From: ZC4RG19 sp017577565
GTDB lineage: Bacteria; Actinomycetota; Acidimicrobiia; Acidimicrobiales; VFJN01
Length of the DNA: 64,000 nt
Assembly (NCBI GenBank): GCA_047459075.1
Contig: VSCH01000014.1
Coordinates: 1-64,000, forward strand
Direction: 5' to 3'
This document shows, in pieces, positions 39,590-49,479 of the stretch. A program made the translations under genes and the position numbers. The notes under the pieces are model-generated. The model made no database searches. It had not been told where the DNA came from and was given only the letters and a program-made list of their open reading frames with translations. Within the stretch, counting starts at the first letter, position 1; each line of letters opens with the position of its first letter.

Positions 39590-41014
39590 GTGCAGGAGCG
39601 AACCCCCGACGAGGTCCTGGCACTGATCGCCGACGAGGGCATCGAGGTCGTCGACGTCCGGTTCTGCGACCTGCCGGGCCTGATGCAGCACTTCTCCGTC
39701 CCGGCGTCGCAGCTCACCCCCGAGGTGTTCGAGGAGGGCCTCGGGTTCGACGGCTCGTCGATCCGCGGCTTCCAGGAGATCCAGGAGTCGGACATGATCC
39801 TCATCCCCGACTCCAGCACGGCGTTCGTCGACCCGTTCCGGAGCCGCAAGACGCTGGCCATCCACGCCTACGTCCACGACCCGCTCACCGGCGAGCCCTA
39901 CTCCCGCGACCCCCGCTACGTCGCTCGCAAGGCGGCCGAGCACCTGCGGTCGACCGGGATCGCGGACACCTGCTACATCGGCCCGGAGGCCGAGTTCTTC
40001 ATCTTCGACGACGTGCGGTTCCACCAGGACCAGCACTCGGCCAGCTACTCGGTCGACTCGGTCGAGGGCGCGTGGAACACCGGCCGCGACGAGGGCCCGA
40101 ACCTCGGCTACAAGATCCGGTACAAGGAGGGCTACTTCCCCCTCCCGCCGGCCGACCACTTCCAGGACCTGCGGACCGAGATGATGATGACGCTCGAGCA
40201 GGTCGGCATCGAGGTGGAGCTGCAGCACCACGAGGTCGGCACGGCCGGCCAGGCCGAGATCGACATCCGCTTCGACGAGCTGAGCCGCATGGCCGACAAG
40301 GTCATGCTGTTCAAGTACGTCGTGAAGAACGTGGCCCTGCAGTACGGCAAGACGGTCACGTTCATGCCCAAGCCGGTGTTCCAGGACAACGGCTCGGGCA
40401 TGCACACGCACCAGTCGCTGTGGAAGGCGGGCGAGCCGCTGTTCTACGACGAGGCCGGCTACGCCGGGTTCTCCGACATCGGCCGCTGGTACATCGGCGG
40501 CCTGCTGGCCCACGCGCCGGCCGTCCTGGCGTTCACGAACCCGACGACCAACAGCTACAAGCGCCTGGTCCCGGGCTACGAGGCGCCGGTCAACCTCGTC
40601 TACAGCCAGCGGAACCGCTCGGCGGCGGTGCGCATCCCGCTCTACACGCAGAGCCCGAAGGCCAAGCGGCTCGAGTTCCGGTGCCCCGACCCGTCGTGCA
40701 ACCCGTACCTGGCGTTCTCGGCGATGCTGATGGCCGGGCTCGACGGGATCAACAACCGGATCGAGCCGCCCGACCCGGTCGACAAGGACCTCTACGACCT
40801 GCCGCCCGAGGAGCTGGCGCAGGTGCCGCAGGTGCCGGGGTCGCTGGAGGCGGTGCTCGACGCGCTCGAGGAGGACAACGAGTTCCTCAAGGCCGGCGGG
40901 GTGTTCACCGACGACCTCATCGAGACGTGGATCTCGTACAAGCGGACCCACGAGGTCGACGAGATGCGCCTGCGGCCCCACCCGTGGGAGTTCGCGCTCT
41001 ACTACGACATCTGA
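39590..41014 (+). CDS. glnA: Glutamine synthetase type I, adenylylatable (beta) form
   Basis: A 474-residue dodecameric GSI-beta enzyme, probably the main glutamine synthetase. The adenylylation tyrosine is present in KDLYDLPPEEL near residue 400, so GlnE at 46744-49419 can inactivate it. Other marks: LGFDGSSIRGFQ, GPEAEFFIFDD, GSGMHTHQSL, VPGYEAPVNL and NRSAAVRIP. It starts at GTG with a purine-rich ribosome site. A 17-bp hairpin follows the gene. Confidence 0.96.
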   Translation: MQERTPDEVLALIADEGIEVVDVRFCDLPGLMQHFSVPASQLTPEVFEEGLGFDGSSIRGFQEIQESDMILIPDSSTAFVDPFRSRKTLAIHAYVHDPLTGEPYSRDPRYVARKAAEHLRSTGIADTCYIGPEAEFFIFDDVRFHQDQHSASYSVDSVEGAWNTGRDEGPNLGYKIRYKEGYFPLPPADHFQDLRTEMMMTLEQVGIEVELQHHEVGTAGQAEIDIRFDELSRMADKVMLFKYVVKNVALQYGKTVTFMPKPVFQDNGSGMHTHQSLWKAGEPLFYDEAGYAGFSDIGRWYIGGLLAHAPAVLAFTNPTTNSYKRLVPGYEAPVNLVYSQRNRSAAVRIPLYTQSPKAKRLEFRCPDPSCNPYLAFSAMLMAGLDGINNRIEPPDPVDKDLYDLPPEELAQVPQVPGSLEAVLDALEEDNEFLKAGGVFTDDLIETWISYKRTHEVDEMRLRPHPWEFALYYDI

Positions 41015-41075
41015 GCCGCCCCGTCGGGCGATCCGGCGTCGCCGGGTCGGCCGTGTGCGGCTGAGGGACGCCGGG

Positions 41076-41123
41076 GCGCGGGGTGGCCGGGCGCGCGAAC
41101 TCGCGTGCCCGGCCACCCCGCGC
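41076..41123 (+). terminator. Strong hairpin after glnA
   Basis: A 17-bp perfect inverted repeat (41076-41092 with 41107-41123); the 14-nt loop is itself partly self-complementary. Confidence 0.75.
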
Positions 41124-41168
41124 TCGGGCAGGCTCGCGGTGCCCGTCCGTCACCAGTGGAGGCCTCCG

Positions 41169-42083
41169 GTGACCGCCCGCGTCCGCCACATCACCTTCGA
41201 CTGCCGCGAGCCGTACCGCCTCGCCCGGTTCTGGGGTGAGGTGCTGGGGTTCGTCGACGACCCCGACAACCCCAACGCGCCCGACGACCCCGAGGCCCTG
41301 ATCGTCGACCCCACCGGCCACCACCCGGGCCTGCTGTTCGTCCCGGTCCCCGAGCCGAAGACGGTGAAGAACCGGGTCCACCTCGACCTGCGGCCGGAGG
41401 TGTCCCGCGACGAGATGGTCGAGCGGGTGCTCGCCCTCGGGGGCACGGTCGTCGCCGACCGCCGGGCCGAGGACGGCTCCGGCTGGGTCGTCATGGCCGA
41501 CCCGGAGGGCAACGAGCTGTGCGTCGAGCGGTCGGCCGCCGAGCGGGACGACGTGCCCGCCCCGATCGACACCGGCGTCCGGCCCTTCCCGCCGGTGCGC
41601 ACGGCGGGCGAGCGGGAGCTGCTGACGAGCATGCTCGACTGGTACCGGGACGGCGTCGTCCGCAAGGTCGAGGGCCTGCGGCAGCACCACGCGGTCGCCC
41701 GGCCGCTGCGGTCGGAGACGTCGGTCGCCGGGATCGTGAAGCACCTCGCCCTGGTCGAGGACGGGTGGTTCAGCATCCGCTTCGCCGGCCGGGCGGGGCA
41801 GGAGCTGTGGCCGGACCTCGACGAGGACCGCGAGCCCGACTGGGACTTCCGTAGCGCCCGCGACGAGCCCCTCGCGCTCAACGTCGCCCGCTACCAGGAG
41901 GCGGTCGCCCGGTCCCGGGCCGTCACCGAGGCGCACGAGCTCGACGACGTCTGCGCCGACCCCCACCCCCGCGGCGAGTTCACGCTGCGCTTCGCGCTCG
42001 TCCACATGATCGAGGAGACGGCCCGCCACCTCGGCCACCTCGACATCCTCTGCGAGCACCTCGACGGCCGCACCGGGGAGTGA
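41169..42083 (+). CDS. Fusion protein: glyoxalase/VOC domain plus DinB-like (DUF664) domain
   Basis: A 304-residue two-domain protein. Residues 1-125 are a VOC fold (HITFDCREPYRLARFWGEVLGF, then DPEGNELCVE with the metal-type Glu). Residues 135-300 are a DinB four-helix bundle with metal-ligand histidines in SVAGIVKHLALVE and ETARHLGHLDIL. Each domain is common alone; the fusion suggests detoxification of an electrophile or antibiotic with mycothiol or another thiol, but this is inference. GTG 41169 has GTGGAGGCC upstream. Its stop overlaps the next open frame by 4 bp. Confidence 0.8.
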   Translation: MTARVRHITFDCREPYRLARFWGEVLGFVDDPDNPNAPDDPEALIVDPTGHHPGLLFVPVPEPKTVKNRVHLDLRPEVSRDEMVERVLALGGTVVADRRAEDGSGWVVMADPEGNELCVERSAAERDDVPAPIDTGVRPFPPVRTAGERELLTSMLDWYRDGVVRKVEGLRQHHAVARPLRSETSVAGIVKHLALVEDGWFSIRFAGRAGQELWPDLDEDREPDWDFRSARDEPLALNVARYQEAVARSRAVTEAHELDDVCADPHPRGEFTLRFALVHMIEETARHLGHLDILCEHLDGRTGE

Positions 42084-42452
42084 GCCCGCTCCACGTCGTC
42101 GTCTCCGGGCCGCCGGCCAGCGGCAAGTCGACCCTCGCCGCGCCGCTCGCCGCCGAGCTGGGGCTCCCGGTCGTTGGCGGCCGGGTCGTCGAGGTGTTCT
42201 GCCGCTGCGACCGCGACGTCACCGAGCGGCGGTTCCGGGCCCGGGCGGGCTCGTGCCACCCGGGGCACTTCGACGGCGCCCGCCCCTTCGACGAGCTGTG
42301 GGACGCCGACGTCACGCGACCCGTCGCCGGCGGGTGGCCGGTCCTGGAGGTGGACACCGCCCGGCCGGTCGACGTGGCCGCCCTGGCGGCGTCGATCGAG
42401 CGGCTGGGGCGCGACGCCGTGCCCGGCTGGGCCCCGGTCCGGGCCGCCGGTG
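42080..42452 (+). pseudogene. Remnant of a P-loop nucleotide kinase with internal deletion
   Basis: The reading frame begins with an intact kinase start: VVVSGPPASGKSTLA is a Walker A loop at residues 6-20. After GLPVV it jumps to GGRVVEVFCRCDRDVTERRFRARAG-like sequence that normally lies near residue 110 of about 170-residue AAA-type kinases. About 80-90 residues, including the acceptor-binding lid region, are therefore missing in frame. There is no proper stop: the frame runs to 42862 as antisense of the next gene. The start overlaps the VOC-DinB stop (GTGA). It is probably decayed. Confidence 0.6.
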
Positions 42453-43154
42453 TCACCGTCGGGGCCGGAGGCGGACGCAGCAGTGGTCGGGCTCCGGCTC
42501 CAGGCGGGCCTCCAGGCCGGGGTCGAGGTCGGCGACGGCGGCGCCGAGGAGGCCGAGGTTCATGCCGCACACGAGGTCGGTGTGGCGGCGGGCGAGGTCG
42601 TGGAACGGGCAGTTGCGCAGCACGACCGTGCCGTCGTCGCGGGCGACGGGCTCGTAGCCGATCTCCTCCAGCGCCCCGAGGATCGCCGAGCGGGGGGCGC
42701 GCCGCCCCGCCCGCTCGCGGACCCGCGCCGCCAACGCCCGGCCCTCGGCGGCGCAGACCTCCTCGAGCGCTGCGTCGACGTCGACGCCCTCGGCCCGGGC
42801 CCGGTCGACGGCGGCGGCGAGCAGTCGCCCGGCGAGCTCGTAGTCGCGGGGCGGGAGGGTGACCTCGAACTGGCGGGAGGCTCGACGGTAGAGCTTGGCG
42901 GGCCGCCCCGCGCCCGGGCCCTGGCGGCCGGTCAGCCGCCGGTAGTCGATCTCCAGCAGGCCGTCGGCGGCGAGGCGGTCGAGGTGGTGGGCGGCCGTAC
43001 CCCGCTCGACGCCCACGGCCCGGGCGGCCTCGTCCCGGCTGACCCACCCCCCGGCGGCCACGACGTACTCGTACAGCGCCCGCCGCGAGCCGTCGCCGAG
43101 CGCGGCGAGGGCGCCCAGGTCGTCGCCTCGTGTCCGATCGGTCTGCTCGCTCAC
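42453..43154 (-). CDS. ArsR-type (COG2345, SufR-like) regulator, second copy of the Cys pattern
   Basis: A 233-residue regulator: a winged helix at 12-95 (GTAAHHLDRLAADGLLE as recognition region) and a C-terminal sensor domain with C182-x13-C196-x28-C225-C226, the first cysteine in NCPFHDLA. The layout mirrors the regulator at 30797. Fe-S or nitric oxide sensing is inferred. The GTG at 43154 is used; a TTG frame extension to 43244 would run through the promoter, whose -10 TAGACT lies at 43214-43219. The target genes are unknown; engB is the next upstream gene in the same direction. Confidence 0.8.
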   Translation of the reverse strand: MSEQTDRTRGDDLGALAALGDGSRRALYEYVVAAGGWVSRDEAARAVGVERGTAAHHLDRLAADGLLEIDYRRLTGRQGPGAGRPAKLYRRASRQFEVTLPPRDYELAGRLLAAAVDRARAEGVDVDAALEEVCAAEGRALAARVRERAGRRAPRSAILGALEEIGYEPVARDDGTVVLRNCPFHDLARRHTDLVCGMNLGLLGAAVADLDPGLEARLEPEPDHCCVRLRPRR

Positions 43155-43213
43155 GGCTCCGGCCTTCTCGACGGCCGCCCGCCGGCCGGCAGGGCCGGCG
43201 CGGCACCGCTCGC

Positions 43214-43219
43214 AGTCTA
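43214..43219 (-). promoter_or_regulatory. -10 element of the second SufR-like gene
   Basis: TAGACT on the minus strand, in an AT-richer patch, with a leader of about 53 nt to the GTG at 43154. Confidence 0.5.
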
Positions 43220-43251
43220 AAGCAAACGGCCCTTGACGAAACAACGGGCGC

Positions 43252-43845
43252 TCAGGCGAGCCGGAGCCAGACGCGCACGAGGTCGCGCAGGCGGTCGATG
43301 CCCACGTTCCGCTCCGCGCTCGTCCACACGACGTCGCCCCGCTCGAGGTCGCAGGCCGCGGCCAGGTCGCGCTTGCGCCGCTCCCGCTTCGAGGGCCGCA
43401 CCTTGTCGTGCTTGGTGGCCACGACGGTGTGCGGCAGGCCCTGGGCCCGCAGCCAGGCGAGCAGCTGCCGGTCGAGGTCGGTCGGCCCCACCTCGCCGTC
43501 CACCAGGGCCATGACCATCGTCAGCGGCTCGCGCTCGAGCAGGTAGCCCTCGATCATCCGCTGCCAGCGGCCCCGCTCCGCCTTCGAGACCTTGGCGTAG
43601 CCGTAGCCCGGGCAGTCGACGAGCGTCGGCCCACCCGCCTCGCCGACGGCGTAGCAGTCGAGCAGCCGGGTGCGGCCCGGGGTCTTGGAGGTCCGGGCGA
43701 GGCCGCGGCGGTTGGCGAGGGCGTTGAGCAGCGACGACTTGCCGACGTTGGACCGCCCGACGACCGCCACCTCGGCCGGCGAGGCGGGCAGGCGGTCGAC
43801 GGACTCGGCCGAGGTGACGAAGCGGAGGGCGAGGGGCGGGCTCAT
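43252..43845 (-). CDS. engB: Ribosome biogenesis GTPase EngB (YihA/YsxC)
   Basis: A 197-residue TrmE-Era-EngA-EngB GTPase needed for assembly of the large ribosomal subunit. G1 is GRSNVGKSS (30-38), G2 TSKTPGRT, G3 DCPGYG, G4 TKHDK and G5 TSAE near the C-terminus. The ATG at 43845 gives the standard length. The open frame continues upstream without homology. It lies 97 bp upstream of the SufR-like regulator. Confidence 0.95.
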   Translation of the reverse strand: MSPPLALRFVTSAESVDRLPASPAEVAVVGRSNVGKSSLLNALANRRGLARTSKTPGRTRLLDCYAVGEAGGPTLVDCPGYGYAKVSKAERGRWQRMIEGYLLEREPLTMVMALVDGEVGPTDLDRQLLAWLRAQGLPHTVVATKHDKVRPSKRERRKRDLAAACDLERGDVVWTSAERNVGIDRLRDLVRVWLRLA

Positions 43846-44009
43846 GGCGGCCACATTCTCGCCCGCGGCGACCCCCACCCACCGGCGACCGCCCTGGTCC
43901 CGGCGGCCACGGGGCGTCGGCGGGCCACATCGCAGCGCGCTCACCGGCGCGATGTGTTAGCCATTCGGCTCGGCGGGCGATCTTCTTGCCAATGCAGGGG
44001 GGATGCAAG

Positions 44010-45656
44010 ATGTCAGATCGTCCAGAACCGACCCGCGCACGGGTCGGTCGAGCGCTGGCGGCCCTCGCCGTCGCGCTGTCGGCCGTCGCCGCGGCCTCGC
44101 TGCCCGCCGACGCCGCACCCGACGGGGGCGGGGGGCACGGCCACGACCGGGCCTGCGAGCGCCGGGCCAACAACACCTACGACAAGCTGCTCGAGTGCGT
44201 GGACGCCGAGGGGGTGTTCGAGCACCTCGAGGCGTTCCAGCAGATCGCGGACGACAACGGCGGCACCCGGGCGTCGGGCACGCCCGGCTACGACGCCTCG
44301 GCCGACTACGTCGCGAGCAAGCTGGAGCAGGCCGGCTACCAGGTGACGCGCCAGCGCTTCGAGTTCCCGTACTTCGAGGAGCTGGCCGACCCGGTGCTCG
44401 AGGTCGTCAGCCCCACGCCGGCGCTGCTGGAGACCGGCACGTTCGAGTTCTCCGGCTCGGGTGACGTCACCGGTCCCGTGGTCCCCGTCGACGTCAACCT
44501 CGACGGCGACCGGGCGTCGGACAGCGGCTGCGAGCCCGAGGACTTCGCCGGCCTCGACCTGAGCGGCGACGCCGACATCGCCCTCGTCCAGCGGGGCACC
44601 TGCGAGTTCGGCGTCAAGGCGCTCAACGCGCAGGAGGCCGGCGCCGAGGCGGTGGTCATCTTCAACCAGGGCAACGACCCCGGGCGCCTGGACCTGATCG
44701 TCGGCACGCTCGGCGAGCAGGCGGCCGGCGCCGTCACCATCCCGGTCGTCGGCGCGTCGTTCGACGACGGCGTGACGCTCAGCCAGCCGGGGACGATCGC
44801 GCACGTGGCGACCGAGACGTTCCTCGAGTTCCGCACGACCGAGAACGTCATCGCGGACAGCCCGTGGGGCGACCCCGACAACGTCGTGATGTCGGGCGCC
44901 CACCTCGACGGCGTCACCGCCGGCCCGGGCATCAACGACAACGGGTCGGGCTCGGCCGCGCTGCTCGAGGTGGCCCTGAACATGGCCAAGGTCCACGCGC
45001 CGAACAAGCTCCGCTTCGCCTGGTGGGGCGCCGAGGAGTCGGGCCTGATCGGCTCCTGGTACTACGTGGACAACCTGCCCCAGGACGAGCTCGACCGGAT
45101 CGCCCTGTACATGAACTACGACATGGTCGGCTCGCCGAACTACATCCTCATGGTCTACGACGCCGACGAGTCGACCTTCGCGGCCGCCGACTTCGGCGTC
45201 GAGGTGCCCGAGGGCTCGACGGCCATCGAGGACGTCTACGAGTCGTTCTACACGTGGCTGGGCGTGCCGTACGACGACACGGCCTTCTCCGGCCGCAGCG
45301 ACTACCAGGCGTTCATCCTCAACGGCATCCCGGCGAGCGGCCTGTTCACGGGCGCCGAGGAGACCAAGACGGCGGAGCAGGCGGCGATCTGGGGCGGCAC
45401 GGCCGGCGACTGGCTCGACCCCTGCTACCACCAGGCCTGCGACACGATCGACAACGTCGACCGTGACGCGATCGAGGTCAACAGCGACGCCATGGCCTTC
45501 GCGGCGCTGACGTTCGCCTACAGCACCGAGGACGTCAACGGCGTGCCCGGCCGCCGGGTGCCCGGGCGTCCCTTCCCGCTGCCGGACCCCGCCGGGCCCG
45601 AGGGCACCTTCGGCGGCGGTGACGGCGGCGCCGGTCCCGCCCACGGGTCGCGCTGA
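44010..45656 (+). CDS. Secreted M28-family zinc aminopeptidase with PA domain
   Basis: A 548-residue exported peptidase. A signal peptide occupies residues 1-35, ending near ADAAP. A PA (protease-associated) domain spans roughly 150-270. The M28 catalytic part has GAHLDGV (zinc His and Asp), GINDNGSGSAALLE (bridging Asp), WWGAEESGLIGS (general-base Glu and zinc Glu), MNYDMVGS (zinc Asp) and CYHQACDTIDN (zinc His). It resembles Streptomyces aminopeptidases and should release N-terminal residues from peptides outside the cell. ATG 44010 is chosen for the AGGGGGG upstream and for a clean signal peptide. Confidence 0.92.
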   Translation: MSDRPEPTRARVGRALAALAVALSAVAAASLPADAAPDGGGGHGHDRACERRANNTYDKLLECVDAEGVFEHLEAFQQIADDNGGTRASGTPGYDASADYVASKLEQAGYQVTRQRFEFPYFEELADPVLEVVSPTPALLETGTFEFSGSGDVTGPVVPVDVNLDGDRASDSGCEPEDFAGLDLSGDADIALVQRGTCEFGVKALNAQEAGAEAVVIFNQGNDPGRLDLIVGTLGEQAAGAVTIPVVGASFDDGVTLSQPGTIAHVATETFLEFRTTENVIADSPWGDPDNVVMSGAHLDGVTAGPGINDNGSGSAALLEVALNMAKVHAPNKLRFAWWGAEESGLIGSWYYVDNLPQDELDRIALYMNYDMVGSPNYILMVYDADESTFAAADFGVEVPEGSTAIEDVYESFYTWLGVPYDDTAFSGRSDYQAFILNGIPASGLFTGAEETKTAEQAAIWGGTAGDWLDPCYHQACDTIDNVDRDAIEVNSDAMAFAALTFAYSTEDVNGVPGRRVPGRPFPLPDPAGPEGTFGGGDGGAGPAHGSR

Positions 45657-45684
45657 CCCGCGGCTCGGGCGACTGCGCAGCGGA

Positions 45685-45710
45685 CGGGCCGGCCCCTCGG
45701 GGCCGGCCCG
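45685..45710. terminator. Bidirectional hairpin between M28 peptidase and esterase
   Basis: A 12-bp perfect inverted repeat with a 2-nt centre, between two convergent genes. Confidence 0.65.
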
Positions 45711-45725
45711 CTCGCGCCCGGCGGC

Positions 45726-46658
<933 letters not shown>

Positions 46659-46743
46659 CGTCCCTCCCAGCGACTGACGGGACCGTCATCATCGCGGCCG
46701 GCCGTGACGGCCGCCACACCCACCGCGGGGCGTGGGCGGCCCC

Positions 46744-49419
46744 TCAGCCGGTGCCGTAGAAGAGGCGCTCGACGACCCGCCGGGCCCGGCGGGTGCGGCG
46801 GCGGTGCTCCTCCCGCAGCTCGGTCGGGGTGGTGTCGAGCGAGCGGGCCAGGCGCAGCAGGTCGTGCGGCCGCGTCGGCAGGGAGTCGACCGCGGTCGGC
46901 GCCGAGCCGACGAGCCACCAGCGGTTCCTGGTCCGCTCGCAGAACCGGTAGGAGTCCCGGAGCACCGCGGCGTCCTCGGGCGAGACGACGCCCTGCTCCT
47001 CGAGCACGTCGAGGGCCTGCATGGTCGACGGGGCGCGGGTGCGGGTGCGCAGCTGCAGCAGCTGGACGGTCCACTCGACGTCCGCCAGCGCGCCCCGCCC
47101 GAGCTTGAGGTGGAAGCGGGGGTCCTCGCCGGGCGGGATCCGCTCGCGCTCGACCCGGGCCTTCATGCGCCGGATCTCCCGCTCGTGCACGGCCTCGAAG
47201 GGCCGCTCCCACACCGCCTCCTCGATGAGGGCCAGGAACCGCCGGCCCAGCTCGGGGTCGCCGGCCACCGGCCGGGCCCGGGTCAGCGCCTGGCGCTCCC
47301 AGGTCTGGGCCCAGCGGTCCAGGTAGGCGGCGTAGCCCTGCAGGCTGCGGGCGAGCGGGCCGTGGCGCCCCTCGGGGCGGAGGTCGGCGTCGACCTCGTA
47401 GATGCGCCGGGCCGGGGTGTCGCCCGCCAGGAAGCGCAGGACGCCCGCGGCCACCCGCAACCCCTCCTCGTGGTCGGCGGGGGAGGCGCCGTCGTGGACG
47501 AACAGCACGTCGAGGTCGCTGGCGTAGGACAGCTCGCCCCCGGCGAACCGGCCGAGCGCCACGACGGCGAACGGGACCTCGGGCTCGAGCTGGGCCAGGG
47601 CGATCTCGAGGCAGGCCTCGGCCTGGGCGGTGAGGTCGGCGGCCACGACCGGCACGTCGGCGTGGCCGAACACGTCGCGGGCGGCCACGCCCAGCAGGTG
47701 CCGGCCCCGCCACCGGCGCAGCGCCCGCTGCTTCTCCGCGATCGTCGGGCGCCAGTCGACCGTCGACGCGGCCGAGGCGATGAGCCCGGCGCGGTCGAGC
47801 GTCCGCAGCCGCGCCTCCTCGGCCAGCCGCTCGATCAGGTCGGGGTTGGCGACGAGGATGTCGCCGAGCAGCGCGCTGGTGCCGAGCAGCAGGCACAGCC
47901 GCTGGGCCACGTCGGGGCTGTCGCGGAAGGCCTGGGCGAGCGCCATCGAGCGCTGCTGCCCCGAGGCCAGCTTGCGCAGCCCGAGCAGGCCGAGGTCCGG
48001 GTCGGGCGAGGACGACAGCCAGTCGAGGACCAGCGGCATGAGCTGCTGCATCATCCGGGACGACCGGGTCAGGCCGCGGGTCAGCTCGCGCACCGCCTCC
48101 CGGGTGCGGGCCGCGTCGGTGAAGCCGAAGCTCGCCAGCGCCGAGGCGGCCGCCTCGGGCGACAGCCGCCCGGCCCCGGCCAGGCTGTCGAGCAGGGGCC
48201 GGAAGTAGAGCCGCTCGTGGACCGACCGCACGACGTTCCGCTGCCGGGCGAGGTCGCGGTCGAAGGCCTCGGTCGGGCCGGCCTCCCGCGTGCCCCGGTA
48301 GCCGAGGACCCGGGCGATCCGGCGCCGGTGCGCCCGGTCGGCGGGCACGGTGTGGGTCTGGCGCTCGTCCTCGATCTGCAGGGCGTGCTCGACCCGACGG
48401 AGGAACCGGTAGGCGTCGGCCAGCGCCACGGCGTCGTCGTGGGCGACGTAGCCGGCCGCGTCCATCTCGGCCAGGGCGACGAGCGTCGTCGGCGACCGCA
48501 GCTCGGGGTCGGCCCGCCCGTGCACCAGCTGCAGCGTCTGGACGGCGAACTCGATGTCCCGGATGCCGCCGGGGCCGCGCTTGATCTCCCGGTCGGCCAC
48601 GCCCTCCCGCTGCACCTCGGCCTCGGCCCGGGCCTTGAGCGCCCGCAGCGAGCGCAGGTCGTCGGCGCCGAAGGGCCGCGCCCACAGCGCGGCCGCGGCC
48701 GCCTCGGCCCAGGCCGCCCCGACCTCGCGGTCGCCGGCCACCGGCCGCGCCTTCAGCAGGGCCTGGAACTCCCACGGCTGGGCCCAGCGCTGCCAGTAGG
48801 CCTGGTAGCTCGCCACCGTGCGGGTGAGGGCGCCGTCGCGGCCCTCGGGCCGCAGGTTGGCGTCGACCCGGTAGCAGCGGCGGGCGACGTCCATGACGGC
48901 CCGCGCCGCCCGGGCGTCGCCGCCGACGAACATCAGGTCGATGTCGCTGGCGTAGTTGAGCTCCCGCCCGCCCAGCTTCCCCATGCCGACGACGGCCAGG
49001 CCGGCGGCGCCGACCAGCGCCACGGCCCGGTCGAGCACGGTGGCGGCGACGTCGGACAGCGCCGCGGTCGTCTGCTCGAGGCTGCGCCGCCCGAGCAGGT
49101 CGACCGCCATGATCCGCAGGTGGGCCAGCCGCTTGGCCCGCGCGAGCGTCTCGACGTCGGGCGCCTCGGCGAGGAGCGCCAGGCCGCCGTGGGCCGCCCC
49201 GCCCTGGGCGTCGTCGAGGTCGGCCAGCACGTCGAGGGCGGCGGGATCGGTCTCGATCAGCCGCGTCGCGCTGCGGCTGGCGGCCACGACGGTCACGAAG
49301 GCCTCGGCCAGCGGGGGCGACGCCTCGATCCGGGCGACGACGTCGTCGCCCAGCCGGCCGAGCGCGGCCCGCACCGCGTCGGGGTGCGCGCTGCGGTCCA
49401 CGAGCTCGGCCAGCTCCAC
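46744..49419 (-). CDS. glnE: Glutamine synthetase adenylyltransferase/deadenylase
   Basis: An 891-residue two-domain nucleotidyltransferase that adds or removes AMP on the tyrosine of GSI-beta. Both active sites are intact: GGRELNYASDIDLMF in the N-terminal (deadenylating) half and GGELSYASDLDVLF in the C-terminal (adenylylating) half. Regulatory PII or GlnD genes are not in the window. The GTG at 49419 gives standard length; a CAGACT 6 nt upstream may serve as -10. It is divergent from nadE, with about 60 bp between starts. Its target glnA lies 5.7 kb upstream of its 3' end. Confidence 0.93.
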   Translation of the reverse strand: MELAELVDRSAHPDAVRAALGRLGDDVVARIEASPPLAEAFVTVVAASRSATRLIETDPAALDVLADLDDAQGGAAHGGLALLAEAPDVETLARAKRLAHLRIMAVDLLGRRSLEQTTAALSDVAATVLDRAVALVGAAGLAVVGMGKLGGRELNYASDIDLMFVGGDARAARAVMDVARRCYRVDANLRPEGRDGALTRTVASYQAYWQRWAQPWEFQALLKARPVAGDREVGAAWAEAAAAALWARPFGADDLRSLRALKARAEAEVQREGVADREIKRGPGGIRDIEFAVQTLQLVHGRADPELRSPTTLVALAEMDAAGYVAHDDAVALADAYRFLRRVEHALQIEDERQTHTVPADRAHRRRIARVLGYRGTREAGPTEAFDRDLARQRNVVRSVHERLYFRPLLDSLAGAGRLSPEAAASALASFGFTDAARTREAVRELTRGLTRSSRMMQQLMPLVLDWLSSSPDPDLGLLGLRKLASGQQRSMALAQAFRDSPDVAQRLCLLLGTSALLGDILVANPDLIERLAEEARLRTLDRAGLIASAASTVDWRPTIAEKQRALRRWRGRHLLGVAARDVFGHADVPVVAADLTAQAEACLEIALAQLEPEVPFAVVALGRFAGGELSYASDLDVLFVHDGASPADHEEGLRVAAGVLRFLAGDTPARRIYEVDADLRPEGRHGPLARSLQGYAAYLDRWAQTWERQALTRARPVAGDPELGRRFLALIEEAVWERPFEAVHEREIRRMKARVERERIPPGEDPRFHLKLGRGALADVEWTVQLLQLRTRTRAPSTMQALDVLEEQGVVSPEDAAVLRDSYRFCERTRNRWWLVGSAPTAVDSLPTRPHDLLRLARSLDTTPTELREEHRRRTRRARRVVERLFYGTG

Positions 49420-49465
49420 GGGACGAGTCTGCCGCCTCCGTCGCGTCCCCGTCGGCACCCGGCCG

Positions 49466-49471
49466 TACCCT
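49466..49471 (+). promoter_or_regulatory. -10 element of nadE (leaderless)
   Basis: TACCCT, 8 nt before the GTG at 49480. Confidence 0.5.
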
Positions 49472-49479
49472 GGAGGGCC

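Noticed and set aside
39441..39590. A GlnR site before the long glnA
   Set aside because: No pair of gTnAC/GaAAC words at 11-bp spacing was found here, unlike the divergent gap at 38323.
42453..42862. The kinase remnant continuing as a real C-terminal domain
   Set aside because: This part is the exact antisense of the regulator's conserved Cys domain and codes for Arg/Gly runs.
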